From NCBI GenBank assembly GCA_907163375.1, contig CAJQUW010007080.1, positions 62,001-126,000 of the forward strand: a stretch of 64,000 nt of DNA, in the 5' to 3' direction. Below are positions 7,430-20,373 of this stretch, piece after piece. Numbering within the stretch: position 1 is the stretch's first letter; every line of letters begins with the position of its first letter. The notes below the pieces were generated by a model. The model had not been told where the DNA came from, did no database searches, and saw nothing but the letters and a program-made list of their open reading frames with translations. Origin of the DNA: Prostheceraeus crozeri. Taxonomy: Eukaryota > Platyhelminthes > Polycladida > Euryleptidae. Made by a program: the position numbers and the translations under genes.

Positions 7430-7691
7430 CTATATACTACTGTGGAGCCCTGCACATCTATCACGTACAGACACTAAATTTAAATGTTAACAGAAAATAA
7501 GATGTGCGATGAAAATTGTAGTTAAAGCAGAAAACATCCGTTATCGTGATCTGACGCTTGAATAATAACCAGCGATTCCAAGCATCATGACTAGCATTGC
7601 AAAACAAAATCCACATCCTTAAAAGTTTGACTCTCAAACTCATAGATCTTACACAACTTTGAAAGATTTGATTTCAATCGAACGAGAGTCT

Positions 7692-7832
7692 CACTGGCTC
7701 TGTGGCCTTGTCGCACAGTGTTCGCTCTGCGTCCGGGAGACGTTGGTTCAAACCTTGGTCGGGTCAAACATTAAACTTTAAAATAGGTACAGATAAATAC
7801 ACTTGAGGTGTTAACTGCATCTCAGTGAGAAG
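7692..7832 (+). repeat. tRNA-derived SINE, family 1
   Basis: The tRNA-like head has an A-box-like start (ctgtggccttgtcg) and a B box ggttcaaacc, followed by a shared tail 'aaaataggtacagataaata'. It is the same family as the copies at 9353, 10900, 20232 and 21296. The clover-leaf is degenerate, so this is not a tRNA gene. Confidence 0.65.
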
Positions 7833-9352
7833 CGGCCATCATGAAATTCGGCACCCCGGTCCCGAAAAAACTTAGTTCGAAAAGAAGCAATTCATTTCCG
7901 AAACCACAATCGTGAAAAGCAGGTCATGAGCACTTGAAAAAATATAGAATGCCAAATAATCCATCGGTCTAATCAAAAGTATTTTTACTTATTGGTATTC
8001 TTTATCAATTTTTTAACATTTTTGCGATTTAAAATTGATTTGTTTCATTTTTAAAAAAATGCAATCCAATTATATTCATACTAGCTTGTTAAGGACGCTG
8101 AACAGAACACAAAAATCAAGTTTACTGACAATCCATCGAGGTAATGAAAGGAAAAATTGACATTTATTGATATTTTTCTTGTTTTTTAGAATTTTCATTA
8201 ACAGTTTAAGTCACTCAAGTAAGCTGCAATTTAATTTTATTCATTTCACCTTGTAAAGAGCATGAAAAGGACAAAAGTCACCTAAGGAATATTACATTAA
8301 ACGAGCTTATCTGACAATCTTTGACAGTTGATCTTAAAATTCTAATAATCCTACTCACACACCTTTGCAGCATTTCACTCATGGCCATTCTGTTGTCTGG
8401 TACTTCTTTTCTATCGTGTCTTTACAACAGCTTGGATGATCTTTGGCTATGTAGCATTCATCTTCAAACTTTTACAAGACTTCTTTCTCAACACAGCAAT
8501 TTCGCTTGAAGATCTTCCTCCGAGTCTGCCATAAGAAGAATGTCATCTTCATATTGAAGTTCACATGGTAATCCCTTCCATATCTCGGACAGTCTTGTTT
8601 GCTCCGTAAATTTGGACCAATGTTTTCGCCCATCAAATCGTTAAACAATCCTATACATACGGCTTCAGAGTGTACTAGATCCAACTGCAATTCATTAACA
8701 AGCGGAAATTCTCAACATAAATGAATGATAAGTTTGACAATATTAAAATCGTGCTATATGTTGAAGGCAGGATTCTCAAATGATAAACCTTCACCAACAA
8801 CATGGGGTCGAGCTCAAAACTTGCTTTACTGTACATCTAGGGCTAAACGAATTTATGATCTTGTTTGCCTCTTCTATTATCTTCAGACATTGCGCATGAA
8901 CTGGGATAAACGAGGATATCATGGTGTTGTCTGTCATGCTTCTGTGCATTCTTTGTGATGTCTACAAAAGAAGTTGATATTAGCGTAAAACAGCGGTAAC
9001 CAACCGAAATGGATCAGCAGCCCTTCTCGGTGGTCACAGGTCATCAATCACATCTTATTGCACTCTCTCTCTATTTCTCTAACTGTTCATATACCTAGAT
9101 CTGTGTCAGATACTCAGAGTGCTCTAACGTAAGAGGGGAATCTAAACAACGCGCACTTCAATGCTGACACACTACTTACGTATCTCCATACTACTTACTA
9201 CACACGTAAGCAGCAGATGCATGAGTATTCTCGAACTTCATCTCGAACCTATGAGAACAACCAAAATATAATCTTCGATGTAAATATGGGAGGACAGAGC
9301 GTAATGTAATACCTGAGATTTGTGTTTTTCATGCTTCACAAGCAATGGAATG
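7833..9352. other. Block A, non-coding stretch without recognised gene
   Basis: No supported gene or RNA. Part of it (about 8060-8660) is missing from copy B, where the flanks are joined near 20515-20598. A CT-rich microsatellite lies near 9063. Confidence 0.5.
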
Positions 9353-9575
9353 GTACGTACAGATCTCAAAATCAGCTATCCCAGTAGCCAGACAACTGAA
9401 TAGGTCCATAATGTGAGCAAAAATGAATTTGTAATTTGTGAGAAGCAGCAAACACCTCAAATGTATTTGACTGTACCTATTTTGAAGTCCAAGGATTGAC
9501 CCGACCAAGGTTTGAGCCAAGATCTTCCGGACGCAGAGCGAACACTGCACCACAAGGCCACAGCGCCAGAGAGCA
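9353..9575 (-). repeat. tRNA-derived SINE, family 1
   Basis: Minus-strand copy with head gcgctgtggccttgtggtgc and tail 'aaaataggtacagtcaaata', longer at the 3' side than the copy at 7692. It is part of the direct repeat seen again at 10900-11112. Confidence 0.65.
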
Positions 9576-9749
9576 TTTGCGCTCGATTGAAGCAAAATCT
9601 TTCAGTTTTTCAAGGATGCGGATTTTGTTTTGAAATGATAGCTATCATGAGTGGAACCGGCCGACGGCCCAGCGCCGGCTCTTCACGCGCGCATTTTTGC
9701 GTATGATTGCAAAAAATCATTTCAACTGGTTTTTACGTATGAGGAGATA

Positions 9750-10040
9750 CAGGGTGCGCCATAAAACTTGTGACCAAATTTCAATGTAACATAACTTTCT
9801 AATTGTCCAACAGAAATTAACAAATAAGGTCTCATTTTGATGCCAATACACATCTTCGTTACCGGAATCAACATTGCAATGGTTGTATTTGAGAATGAGA
9901 GTTCAATATGCACACAAAGCAGAATAGCTCGAAATCCAAAAAACTAGATGAAAAGAACAACGAATGAATGGAAAAGCTGGCCTGTCGAAGTCTTTCTGCT
10001 GCAGATGATCACACAACATAAATTGGGTGATGACGGCATG
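9750..10040 (+). mobile_element. Partial left terminal repeat of a mariner-type foldback element
   Basis: It starts with TA followed by CAGGGTGCGCCATAAA, identical to the left end of the element at 11287. Similarity stops near 10040 ('gggtgatgac' then unrelated sequence). It belongs to the 1.5-kb-spaced direct repeat that is unique to copy A. Confidence 0.65.
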
Positions 10041-10810
10041 TAACATGACGAGAAGCTAGCCAAAATTATAAATGCCAAAAATCAGGAATCATACGTAAGA
10101 AACTAGAATAAGATCGTTGTACACGGAGTCATCAAGGAGGAACCATGTGGTTGCATGAAGCAAGGTTTCGGCCTCCAACCTCCAACCCGTACCACATAGC
10201 GGGGTCAAGCCAACCACATCGAATGAACGATAATGAAGGTCTCTCCAAACTTGAGGAACCGTAGCCAAAACTCAATAGCAAATAAATTTGGATATGTGAG
10301 AACAAATGCATACAAAAGAAAATAGGGATAGTTGCGTTGTAGCATAGATTTGCACGAGTTAAGCCACACATCTGCGAGTTTTATCATCAATAAACGATTA
10401 CTTTTGCAACTACCGTCTTGTGAAAACTCATAGCTGGTCGAGCCTCTATAGGTCGAAAACGTGTTGCGCACCCTTGTCTTGTAGATTGCTTACCCTGGTA
10501 CCTTTCGGGTGCAAAGTGATCAATATTTGAGTCAGTTATGACCCAGGTTTTCATTTTTCCATCAAATAAGCAAAGCTTTTTTGCAAGTACTCTCTTGTGA
10601 ATATATACAGAAATTCAAGAATCTTCATCAAAACACGTTTACACATACCTATCATCTAACCCACATTCTAAAGTAAACGTAGACGTAAATCGATGCAAAT
10701 TTGTCTATGGCAAAGGAAAAATCTGCGTGTATTTCTATCACCAAAACATCCACATTACAGTTGCTTCAATACGAAAACTCATATAATAGCACAGATTGAT
10801 TGTTTTTTAA

Positions 10811-10885
10811 CACGTTCACTGCCGACGTCGAGTTAACTCGTCAAACGCGTTTTGTCTCCATTGCCAAGACGATTTATCTCGTCAA
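10811..10885 (+). mobile_element. piggyBac-like terminus (fragment)
   Basis: TTAACACGTTCACTGCCGAC is the form of many piggyBac-family ends beginning at a TTAA target. It is followed by the 12-bp palindrome CGAGTTAACTCG, comparable to the subterminal palindromes of the piggyBac element at 33865. No matching second end was found, so it is a decayed or truncated copy. Confidence 0.4.
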
Positions 10886-10899
10886 CACAAAAAACAGAG

Positions 10900-11112
10900 A
10901 TCTCAAAATCAGCTATCCCAGTAGCCAGACAACTGAATAGGTCCATAATGTGAGTAAAAATGAATTTGTAACTTCTGAAAAGCAGCAAACACCTCAAATG
11001 TATTTGACTGTACCTATTTTGAAGTCCAAGGATTGACTCGACCAAGGTTTGAGGCAAGGTCTTCCGGACGCAGAGCGAACACTGCACCACAAGGCCACAG
11101 CGTCAGTGAGCA
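10900..11112 (-). repeat. tRNA-derived SINE, family 1
   Basis: Near-identical to the copy at 9353-9575, as part of the direct repeat of about 0.65 kb in copy A. Confidence 0.65.
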
Positions 11113-11286
11113 TTTGCGCTGGATTGAAGCAAAATCTTTCAGTTTTTCAAGGATGCGGATTTTGTTTTGAAATGATAGCTATCATGAGTGGAACCGGCCG
11201 ACGGCCCAGCGCCGGCTCTTCACGCGCGCATTTTTGCGTATGATTGCAAAAAATCATTTTAACTGTTTTTTACGTATGAGGAGATA

Positions 11287-12599
11287 CAGGGTGCGCCATA
11301 AAACTTGTGACCAAATTTCAATGTAACATAACTTTCTAATTGTCCAACAGAAATTAAGAAATAAGGTCTCATTTTGATGCCAATACACATCTTCGTTACC
11401 GGAATCAGCATTGCAATGATTGCACTTGAGGATGAGAGTTCAATATGCACACAAAGCAGAATAGCTCGAAATCCAAAAAACTAGATGAAAAGAACAACGA
11501 ATGAATGGAAAAGCTGGCCTGTCGAAGTCTTTCTGCTGCAGATGATCACACAACATCAATTGGGTGATGACTGGATCAACCTTCAGGAATCACGCCTTTT
11601 AACGCCAGAATGCCAAAACATTTTGTGTTTTCCTGTTGTATCTATTCCAAAGTCTTCACATCTCTTCCACATTTCGTCCAAGTTAAACCTCAATCATTTT
11701 CATTTAGAAATATGTCATCACATTTACTTTTGACCATTAGACTTCATTCAATGTGTTCATGATCGGATGCAAGTGAAGTGATGTAGGCATTCTACGCATC
11801 GTTTTAAACTCTTTTTCTCTCTACATGCAGTTGTGACATTTTTCAGTGACAAAATTGAACAAACATTTCAAGCTATGGGCTCGAATGTAATTACTTCCCA
11901 TTGCAAATGTGAAATTCGGCTTTGCAGATAGTTCATAGATATGCAAGTTATATTGTTTTCTGATGAAAGCCACATGATGCCCTGGGCATAAATTTTCATA
12001 TGAAAAAGATCTTCCTTAAAAATGCTTGATTTAACACATCGATCTCTTGACGTACAACAACTACTCTCTCAGTATTGCATGATTGAAATGAAATGTTTTT
12101 GGTCATTTGTAACAATGGTGAAATATTTCTCCGTGATGATTATCATTTCAATGGAGAATTCGAAGCAGTAAATGAAAATGTTTGGGGTTTAACCTGGGAG
12201 AGATGTGGAGACTGTGGAAGAAATAAAACTTAAATGGCGTTTTGTTGCAAGACATTTCTGCTGAAGGTTGATCCAGTCATCACCCAATTGATGTTGTATG
12301 ATCATCTGCAACAGAAAGACTTCGACATGATGATTATCCTTCACGTGAAGAATTGGAAGTGGGCTAGCTTTTCCATTCAGTTGTTGTTCTTTTCATCTAA
12401 TTTCCTGACTTTCGATATCTTCTGCGAAGCATGAACATTATACTCTCATCGTCAAATGCAATCATTGCATTGCAATGCTGATTCTGGTAATACAGATGTG
12501 TATTGACTTAAAAATGAGACCTTATTTGTTGATTTCTGTTGGACAATTAGAAAGTTCTGCTACATTAAAATTTGGGCACGTTTTTTATACCGCACCCTG
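11287..12599. mobile_element. Non-autonomous foldback element, Tc1/mariner-type (copy A)
   Basis: TA target duplication at 11285-11286 and 12600-12601. The ends are CAGGGTGCGCCATAAAA and its complement TTTTATACCGCACCCTG. Inverted terminal repeats of about 300 bp (11287-11580 against about 12285-12599) surround a unique core. There is no transposase. The TA duplication and CAGGGTG ends point to Tc1/mariner mobilisation. The copy in block B (21692-26627) was split by a later transposon. Confidence 0.7.
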
Positions 12600-13046
12600 T
12601 ATAAAGAACTTGTGTAGGGGATATTATGATTTATGTTGATGATATGAGCAGTCTTCAGAATGTCGACATTGCGCGTTAAGCCTGATTTTACCATAATGAT
12701 TGCTTTGTACGTCTCGTAGAATCGACAATCTCTCATCACTACTATCATGGCTAATTTGTTATTGAATCATTCTTATCAATCCAAATATGCATATTTAACT
12801 TCACATGTATGGCATAGGCATTCAGCACCACTCTCTTAAATATACATGTGGGTACAGTACATGAGCATGATATGTCGAATTTGTCAATTATCTAAACTAC
12901 GCACTGACTTACTCCGTCTTGGTAATCCAAAATTACGTATTTAGTTCATATTGCATGTCGTAGGCCAACAGTGCCACTCCAACAAATGTGTATGCTTGTA
13001 CATGTACAAGCCAAGAATTTATGGAAAGGAAAAGAAAATTGTTATG

Positions 13047-14334
13047 CAATGACTTAAATTAAGTAAAGAAAATAGAAATATACTCATGATATAATGTGAT
13101 ATATTCGATGACTCCGATCATAAGATAACGTCATGAAACAGAAGGTCACTTGTCGTTCTTTGAAGGATCCAATTCCTCTCGTTGACCGATCAAACGTCTG
13201 TTACAATTTCAAATGCGACTGGATGTAGTTATATCACAGAATTACACAGGTCGTCTCTTCTTCTGTTTGACTAGAAGGGAAACATTGGAACATGTAGCGC
13301 TAATGAAATGGCACAATCTGCTAACATAATACCATAGCAATCGAACAATGAGCAGCCAGTTTAACATTAAACACGCAAAATTGTCTGAAGTTCCAGTGAC
13401 AAATTGTGCAAAGTTTCAGTGTCTGTTACCAACCGGATCACACAGCAAAGAGACACAGTCGATGTCAAGTTCTACAGAGAAGTTTGTGAACGTTTTTTCA
13501 TGCGCCTGCTAACTTTTTTAATAATGATCGGACTGCCCAACATTATCGAGAAAACTTTTGCGCAATGATCTGAATTCTTCGAATCTGAAGGAATCGTGGC
13601 GATCGGAGCATTTTGAAGGAATTCAGAGCAATCCGCAAGCGACGCACGACTATTTTTCCTATCTCTGTAAGGTATTGAAAATTTCTTTTTGCCCACATAT
13701 TAAGTTCCTGCATTTGCCATGTGTTTGAATCAGTTTGCACTTCTAGCAAAGTGATACAATTAAACAGTCTAATTCTGTGAGTTATATTGGTCGGACAACG
13801 AGATGTCTTGCTATCCTAATCAAAGAGCACCATCCCAAGTGGGCAGCAACAAGATTGAGAGGCCTTAAAGATCAAAGCAGCTCAATATCAAAGCATCTCT
13901 GGGACTGCAATCAATTCTCCGGACATAAGATCGAGTCCTATTTCTCTGTCGCTGCATACTGCAAAAATGTACAACATGTCAAGCAAGATCACTGAGGTCA
14001 TTTTATCAAAACGATTCAAACTCTCATTATGTATCATGACAGATTATGTTAGTGATTTGCTCCTGCCGTGGACATAGCTCCTTTTCTACTTTCATCTTAT
14101 CTACAGTATTAATTTTCTGTAGTCCAATGTCTCGATTTCAGTATGTATGTATATTTTTTACTTGCTTAATCTCGTTTCATAGCTATGCGATTTGAATGTC
14201 TATAACTTTCAGTGTAAGATTACTTTGAATCCTTTTGTATCATGACGTTATCTTATGATTCGAGTCATCGAAAGCGCTTGAGATAATACATCATATTGTG
14301 AGTTTATTTGTATTTTCTTTACTAAAAGTCATTG
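13047..14334 (+). pseudogene. Penelope-like GIY-YIG endonuclease fragment flanked by inverted repeats (copy A)
   Basis: Same structure as 27074-27812: inverted repeats of about 95 bp bound a short coding remnant of a Penelope-type GIY-YIG endonuclease. The conserved 'SYIGRTTR.L' and 'EHHPKW' motifs lie around 13777-13860 and the frame runs on to 13995. The frame is split by a hAT-type MITE at 13235-13779, and bases are missing just before it, so this copy is dead. No reverse transcriptase remains. Confidence 0.6.
13235..13779. mobile_element. hAT-type MITE
   Basis: It is bounded by the 10-bp inverted repeat CACAGAATTA / TAATTCTGTG and an exact 8-bp target duplication AGTTATAT (13227-13234 and 13780-13787). 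The undisturbed target is present in copy B near 27256-27271, where the frame is continuous. An 8-bp duplication and CA-type ends suit hAT. It is 545 bp with no transposase. Confidence 0.8.
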
Positions 14335-17300
14335 GAAGAAAAGGTTTCTTTAAATTATTGTCATGCAAAACAAATTTGTGCAATCACGCGGATTAAGGCT
14401 ATGGTCTAAGGCTAATCTATAGCTTCCCTTGAGTATAGACACAAGAAGACGTTGCATTTTATGTATTTCAGTCTTCCCTCTTGTCACAATGCCTCTCCAA
14501 AAGTTGAAATGGGCTCATATCGACAGATGCTTCATCAACCAAATCGTTTGAACCATTATGTAACCATCAATATGCCGGTAGGATAAAATCTAATTTTATG
14601 CCAAATTAAACGGATGTATCTGCGTTATCAAATTCTTTGTCAGAAATTGACTGAATTAGATTACCAATCGGTAGGTCAACCATCTCGGCTTCAAATTCAT
14701 CATCATCCCCAGTCCTAGTCATCTAATTCTCTGAACCGTTCATGACTGCCTCAACTACGTCATCGAGTATTCGGAATCGCATTCTCTCTAGTGGACGCCA
14801 TGTTGACGATTGGGCAGATGAAGTTGCTGCTTCCATTTCTGAAGAATTCATTCCTCGACTCATGATGAAAGAAAGACAACAATCCTGGAAGATATTTTAC
14901 ATAAATTGCGTGTAGACATCAATTGCAGCTATGTCAGCTTCTCTGCTGTATGAGCTGAATTATTATATTTATACTACAAAATACATTCTTGAACATCTGA
15001 CTTTATTGTAGCAATCTGCAGCGATATCTGGTGCAAGTCATGCAAAGGAGACCTTATTTCTTTTGTATGCCTACTTCTAAAACTAAGATGAATAGTAGGT
15101 ATTTGAACACAGTGTGCATTGTATTTGCTTACCACATCATACGAGGATGCGGTCGTATCTTACTTTACTCTCAGTTCAATTGACTTTTAGTGTTTCTTGA
15201 TGTATACAATGTTCATTAATTTTTCAGCAGATATTTCCAATAACATTCCCTAACGCGTGCTGTCGACATATTTCGACATAGACATTCAAGCAAATCCTGT
15301 GACCTACTAAATGAATTGAGGGAATTTATTTTATACTAAATAGACTATTTTGAACTTCCTATTCACGATGCAATCATATGCGAATGCAAATGGGTAGTTG
15401 TTTTGCCATGAATCGTCATCAAACTTGCCTTCATTTTCATCAGATGGGAACATGTGTGGAGCACTTCTTTGCAGCACAACAAGACAGTGTTAGTCGCTAG
15501 CAGTGATCGAATAGGCAATCGTCACCCTTTGTCATTGACCTGTGATGTAAGTTTCTATCGTCCCTCTTAGACCTCATCAAGTCTATTGTGTTGTAGAGCG
15601 ATCAGCAGTGACTGTCGACATCGCGCGGGAAGAGATTTGGTGTAGTGCGGCTGGCTGGCCGGTTCGGCCGAATTCTCTCATTAGACTACTGCTAGTCTGT
15701 CCCATTGACGACATTCATTCTACAGCTATTTTCCTACTTAACTAAAAGAGTTGCAGCATTGCAACAGCATGAAAGCAAAACATGATTTACGTCATGATGG
15801 TTGTAGCGTTGACTGTTGATTAAAGATACGAAATTACAGATAGTTGGTGACGACGAGTTGCTTTAATAATAATCAGAGTAACTGCTGCATCTCGTGAGGA
15901 AGATTTACAATACATGTAGTTTGTATTGTAGTTGTTCTCCGTTTCTGAAGGAGAGGATGATGTCAAAGTGCGGATAATTGCATGTTTGCTGATTGAAGAT
16001 CAAATTGGTTAGAACTTGATAAGAATCAGTAACTGTGCGCTTCATTGGGAGCTCTTGCTCACCCAAAGTGCCGACAGACCTACCGTACCAATGTGATATA
16101 GAAATCGAGAAATCTTATGATTCCCAACGGTCGAAGTTGACCTACTGCCAGCCTTAACAATGAGGTTAATGAGATGCCAGCCAAGCCGGTGCCAGTTTTA
16201 GCAGCATTGGCTGCCGGCCCGGTTGCGACTGCTCGGCTTTGATCACGCCGGCCAAGCCCCGGCCGGTTCCATCCCTGATAGTCATTATGTGGAAAGGTGC
16301 AGAGCGGATCCCGGAGTAGCAGCAACAACTCCAACCCCCCCAAATGGTAGTCTAATGCCAGAGCCATGCACCACCCTTGGACGCCTTGACATGTTACAAT
16401 GGAAATAGGTACACATGGTTGCTCCATTCAGACTAAGATGAGACATAGCCGTTCTGAAGGGAGGAATGCTTCCATTAAGCTTCTTAATGCGCGGTCATCA
16501 ATCCTTGACATAATCCAGGACGTGTAGTTTAGTGATGCCCACGCCGTCAGAGGGACACATTGCCACTTACAAAGGTGTCTCCTTCAATCAACAACAGAGC
16601 TGGAATCTACCTGAGTCAGGTGGATCCTGCGTCAAGTTGTCGTGAAAAGTCAGTAGGTGACAAGTCAAGTGACGACAGCTAACAGTGTTGCCTTTGAATT
16701 TCAAACTGAAAGTATCTGAACAATGAATGACAATGTCATCTTATGTCAGCAGATAGACATGAAGGCTCACGGACTGGATTGCAGGAATACAGACTGATAG
16801 ACAGGTGGAAAATCAAATAGTGAATTTATTTGAGAAGAAAGAACTACAATTTCAATTCACTTGCTTAATTGACGCTTGGTTTAGTAGAAACTGCTGATTA
16901 AATCATCAGTGCCATTTCAATAGATTTCAATTCAGACTTTGCAGAAATTGGTTAAACGCATAATCAAAGACTATTTACATCTTCCACTGTCTTTGACCAT
17001 ATTATATCAATAACTAACAATTTTGAAGGCTACATTTAATACTAATTACTAATGTGCTAATACTAATTACTATATTAAGTGAAATCTCTGCCTGTATTCA
17101 TTAAATGCTGCTTCAAACACACCACTGAAATGTCGTCCAAGTTGATACACCTCTGATAATTAACAAGTGCTGCTTTTTGCAATGAAAATCCATCTGTCAA
17201 CGTTTAGAATGAAAAGATGATTCATTTAAGAGATCGAAAGTAAGAAATATTCGAACACAGTTCGAGTTGTTGATCATTTCGAAATAGAACTTTGGAATGA

Positions 17301-17487
17301 TGAAATGCTTCCACTCTCCCTCTATAATGACGTTTTCATGCGAATGATGATGTTGAGAAAAGTTGAAAATGATGTTTTGATTATTCTACTTTCTTATTGA
17401 AAGAATGATTTAACTAGAATGATCTGAATCTGTTCAATGTGTGAAAATCCTCCATTTCTCATTGTCTTGCATTTGTTATCTCTACAG
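14335..17487. other. Block A stretch upstream of the candidate exon, no firm gene
   Basis: No gene could be supported. A GC-rich island at about 16173-16280 stands out and is conserved at 29665-29765. The segment about 16520-16690 is far more diverged from copy B (about 29995-30235) than its surroundings. A pyrimidine-rich tract ending 'ctccattcag' near 16430 could be a splice acceptor, but the frame after it has a stop in this copy. Confidence 0.4.
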
Positions 17488-17829
17488 CAACGCTCTTCTC
17501 GATTGACAATCAACTTGAGGATTTCAATGAAGGAAAGAATTTCCTCCTCGCTGCAAAATTATCTTCTCATCCCACTGTGAGAGAAGCGCGGGCGGTGATT
17601 GCGGGGAGAGTGAAGAAGGACAAGAAGTTGATTTCCGTGAGAAGAGAGGTCGGGATATTCAACAAGAAGCCCGTCTTCTCGAATGGTCTCTGTTACTCGG
17701 ATGTGAGCGGAAACGTGTGTGAGGGTGATGCAGTCAAAGAGAGGAGAACGGTAGATCTGCGTGCCGGTGGTGACCGGCTGCCAATCCTTCCTGATGATAG
17801 GAACCGGTTCATTGTTGCTGCTGCCGGCG
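17488..17829 (+). CDS. Candidate host exon, copy A, unknown protein
   Basis: An acceptor (ttatctctacag) precedes 114 codons that are open from the first complete codon, and a strong donor GTGAGT follows at 17830. The exon starts with two bases completing a split codon. The peptide is basic and mixed, with KKDKKLISV, two cysteines (in GLCYSD and NVCEGD) about ten residues apart and a LPILPDD stretch. I recognise no family. The reading frame is preserved against copy B (30968-31323) despite about 28 differences, of which only three are silent, while the 325 bp upstream differ at about seven sites. An intact frame, splice signals and mainly amino-acid-changing divergence argue for a real, fast-evolving gene. 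Other exons were not identified. Confidence 0.5.
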
Positions 17830-17840
17830 GTGAGTTCTGA

Positions 17841-18011
17841 TGAGTTTTCTATGTGTTATTAGAGATCGGTCGGTAAATGCTCTGAAAATGTCTAATGATA
17901 TGTCTAACGCTTATTACATGGAAATGACCTTCTTGTGTCACTTTTCCTCAAATGTTCTTGAATGATGATGCATGCATTTCTATGAAGGACAAGCGTGGCT
18001 CACCGCTGCAA
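17841..18011. other. Unique sequence after block A, no gene seen
   Basis: Sequence specific to the downstream side of copy A; if the donor at 17830 is used, this is intron. Confidence 0.4.
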
Positions 18012-18200
18012 TAGTCAACCGGTCATTTCTGCTTGCACCGGTTCACCGGTCATCTCTGCCTTCACCGGCTCACCGGTCATTTCTGCTTGCACCGGCTCAT
18101 CGGTCATTTCTGATTGCACCAGTTCACTGGTCATTTCTGTTTGCACCGGCTCAACGGTCATTTCTGCTTTCACCGGCTCACCAGTCATTTCTGCTTTCAA
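18012..18200. repeat. 27-bp minisatellite, about seven copies
   Basis: The unit is ggtcatttctgcttgcaccg plus gctcacc, with substitutions but constant length. Because 27 is a multiple of three and the unit lacks stops, several frames on both strands stay open. This explains the overlapping ORFs here, and none has other support as a gene. Confidence 0.85.
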
Positions 18201-19981
18201 CGAAAGCTTGAATTTCCACCAATTTGATATTTTGCTGTAATACAGTGATTATTGCTGACTCATTCTACCTGTGTCAGAGCAAGTATGGAGAGAAAACTAT
18301 TTTAAGGACACAACAATTAAAGATCACTTTCAATTCTGTCAGCTACTTAATTCCGGGCAGTTAATTTGTAAACAATGAGAATGTAATTCCATGAAAGTCT
18401 CGGCAACATCACAAAATAGTCGATGCACTTCTGATGTTTAGAAAATTTGAGGTTTTTGAATCGAAATCTCAATTCCCTCAGAATTGCGGAATCTCATAGT
18501 GAATTCCTAATGCAGGAGTTGCATTGCCTAATACGATGTCGCTAGACAATGCGCCGAATGCGCTCCCTCAAATGATTGTAGGATAATGGCTTGAAATCGT
18601 CGTTTATAAAGGCAGGTCGGTCACCCAGATGTCACCTCCAGCAGCGTTCTCCTCCAGTTCTCCGGTACTTTATTTAAGTCAAATGAGCATTTAATTTGAA
18701 GCATCATCGCTTATGCACGTAATAAAAGAAAGACCCTACTTTCTATATTTGAAGGATTTAACAGCTTATCCACAGAACTATCTATAGCGTGACACAACTT
18801 ATTTTTCGACCCTGTACTAACAAGTGGTTCAGCATGACTTTTTCAAAGTTTCGGTGCACCGGTGTGAACAGGAGTGACCAGCGCACAGCCTTGGTATCTA
18901 TTTATGTTAGAAGGTGAAGTGGAACCAGTCACTGGAATGCCGGAACAGCAAAGTTCCGATCCCCTACACATGACTCCGCACGCAACAACACTGCTCGATC
19001 ATTCTTTCTTTTAAGTCAGAAATACAGGCATCCGAAGATCCCGGTGTCCATTTCGTCTCTCGAAGTAAGTGCTAGTAAGTGGTGCTAGACGACAACTAAT
19101 ACGCCGATAGCAGTGAATTCAATCTCGAGATCTCCAGCTCAAGATCTTCCAAATGTCGAGATTACAAGTAGGCCTGTATCAGATTCGTGTCTCTGTTTGT
19201 AATTGAAATTGCAATTTATCAACAATTCAATGAATGTAGGCAAGCGACATAAAAAATGAGGAACTACATAAACGCCTTCATGATCGTTGTCAATTATCAG
19301 ACGTAGCTGTCCACAATTTCACAAGTATCTTGAACATATACTTCATTTCGCATCTGTGCATAGTTAAGCATCTATACATCATTTAGTCATCCTGCTGCCT
19401 ACATCTGTGATGATTGCCATCCATGTACAGTATGCCAGACAACACAGCAGTAGCAATGGCATGAAAACATGCCAATTTCAATACAACACAAGAGTGGACT
19501 AGACTTTAAAGTGCAGTCAATCTATAAGGTAAAGGCAATATACTAAAATGAAAATGATAAATGCCAGTGAATAAATCAAAAGGAAATTTCACGAAGTATG
19601 ACAAATTGCTTACTTGAAGGTTCCTTGATTACGAGTTCTATCGCTACACTACAACGTGTGGTGAATACTTTTTCAATTTGGTCAAATTTGTTCTAACGTT
19701 GACGGTCGAATGGTCTTTAGTTTTTACCATAACAACCCTTTCTTCTGTCTGCAGTACATTGTCATAACTATGATTTTCATTTAAAGCAATATAAACACTT
19801 TTCAATTCTATTCTATTCTACATGCATTCTATTTGAAAATTGATACCAGACCTGTCATCTGCGGACTAAGGTTCCCTGCTGTGATTTAGTAGGAAGATTG
19901 AAGTGTTTGAGATTAAGATGAAATCTTAATCTCTTTAAAATAGATGATTCCCATGATTCCTGAGCGCTCAGACCTGTTCGA
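18201..19981. other. Unique spacer between duplicated blocks
   Basis: About 1.8 kb present once, between the end of copy A and the start of copy B. No gene, RNA or element end was recognised. Confidence 0.4.
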
Positions 19982-20231
19982 GTGGAGCCCTGCACATCTG
20001 TCACGTACAGACACTAAATTTAAATGTCGACAGAAAATAAAATATGCGATGAGAATTGTAGTTAAAGCAGAGAAAACATCCGTTATCGTGATCTGACGCT
20101 TGAATAATAACCAGCGATTCCAAGCATGATGACTAGCATTGCAAAACAAAATCCACATCCTTAAAAGTTTGACTCTCAAACTCATAGATCTTACACAACT
20201 TTGAAAGATTTGATTTCAATCGAACGAGAGT

Positions 20232-20373
20232 CTTACTGGCTCTGTGACCTTGTGGTACAGTGTTCGCTCTGCGTCCGGGAGACGTTCGTTCAAACCTTGG
20301 TCGGGTCAAACATTGAACATTAAAATAGGAACAGTTAAATACACTTGAGGTGTTTACTGCATCTCAGTGAGAA
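20232..20373 (+). repeat. tRNA-derived SINE, family 1 (copy B)
   Basis: Counterpart of 7692-7832, with a somewhat better head (ctgtgaccttgtggtacagt) and the B box ggttcaaacc changed to gttcaaacc. Confidence 0.6.

Larger units (their letters stand above)
7442..17829 (+). repeat. Segmental duplication, copy A
   Basis: From 'gtggagccctgcacatct' this block is collinear with 19982-31320 (copy B) in direct orientation. Identity is about 97-98% over the stretches compared by eye. Copy A has a hAT-type MITE at 13235-13779, an extra direct repeat of about 0.65 kb (9366-10035 again at 10890-11570), and roughly 600 bp at 8060-8660 that copy B lacks. It lacks the Chapaev-like insertion. Similarity ends near the splice donor of the candidate exon. 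Confidence 0.85.

Noticed and set aside
16080..16427. 115-codon minus-strand ORF, repeated at 29532-29932
   Set aside because: It lies across a GC-rich island where stops are rare, its two copies end and start differently, and it has no recognisable domain.
17972..18240. Overlapping ORFs of 60-81 codons on both strands
   Set aside because: They are produced by a stop-free 27-bp tandem repeat whose length is a multiple of three.
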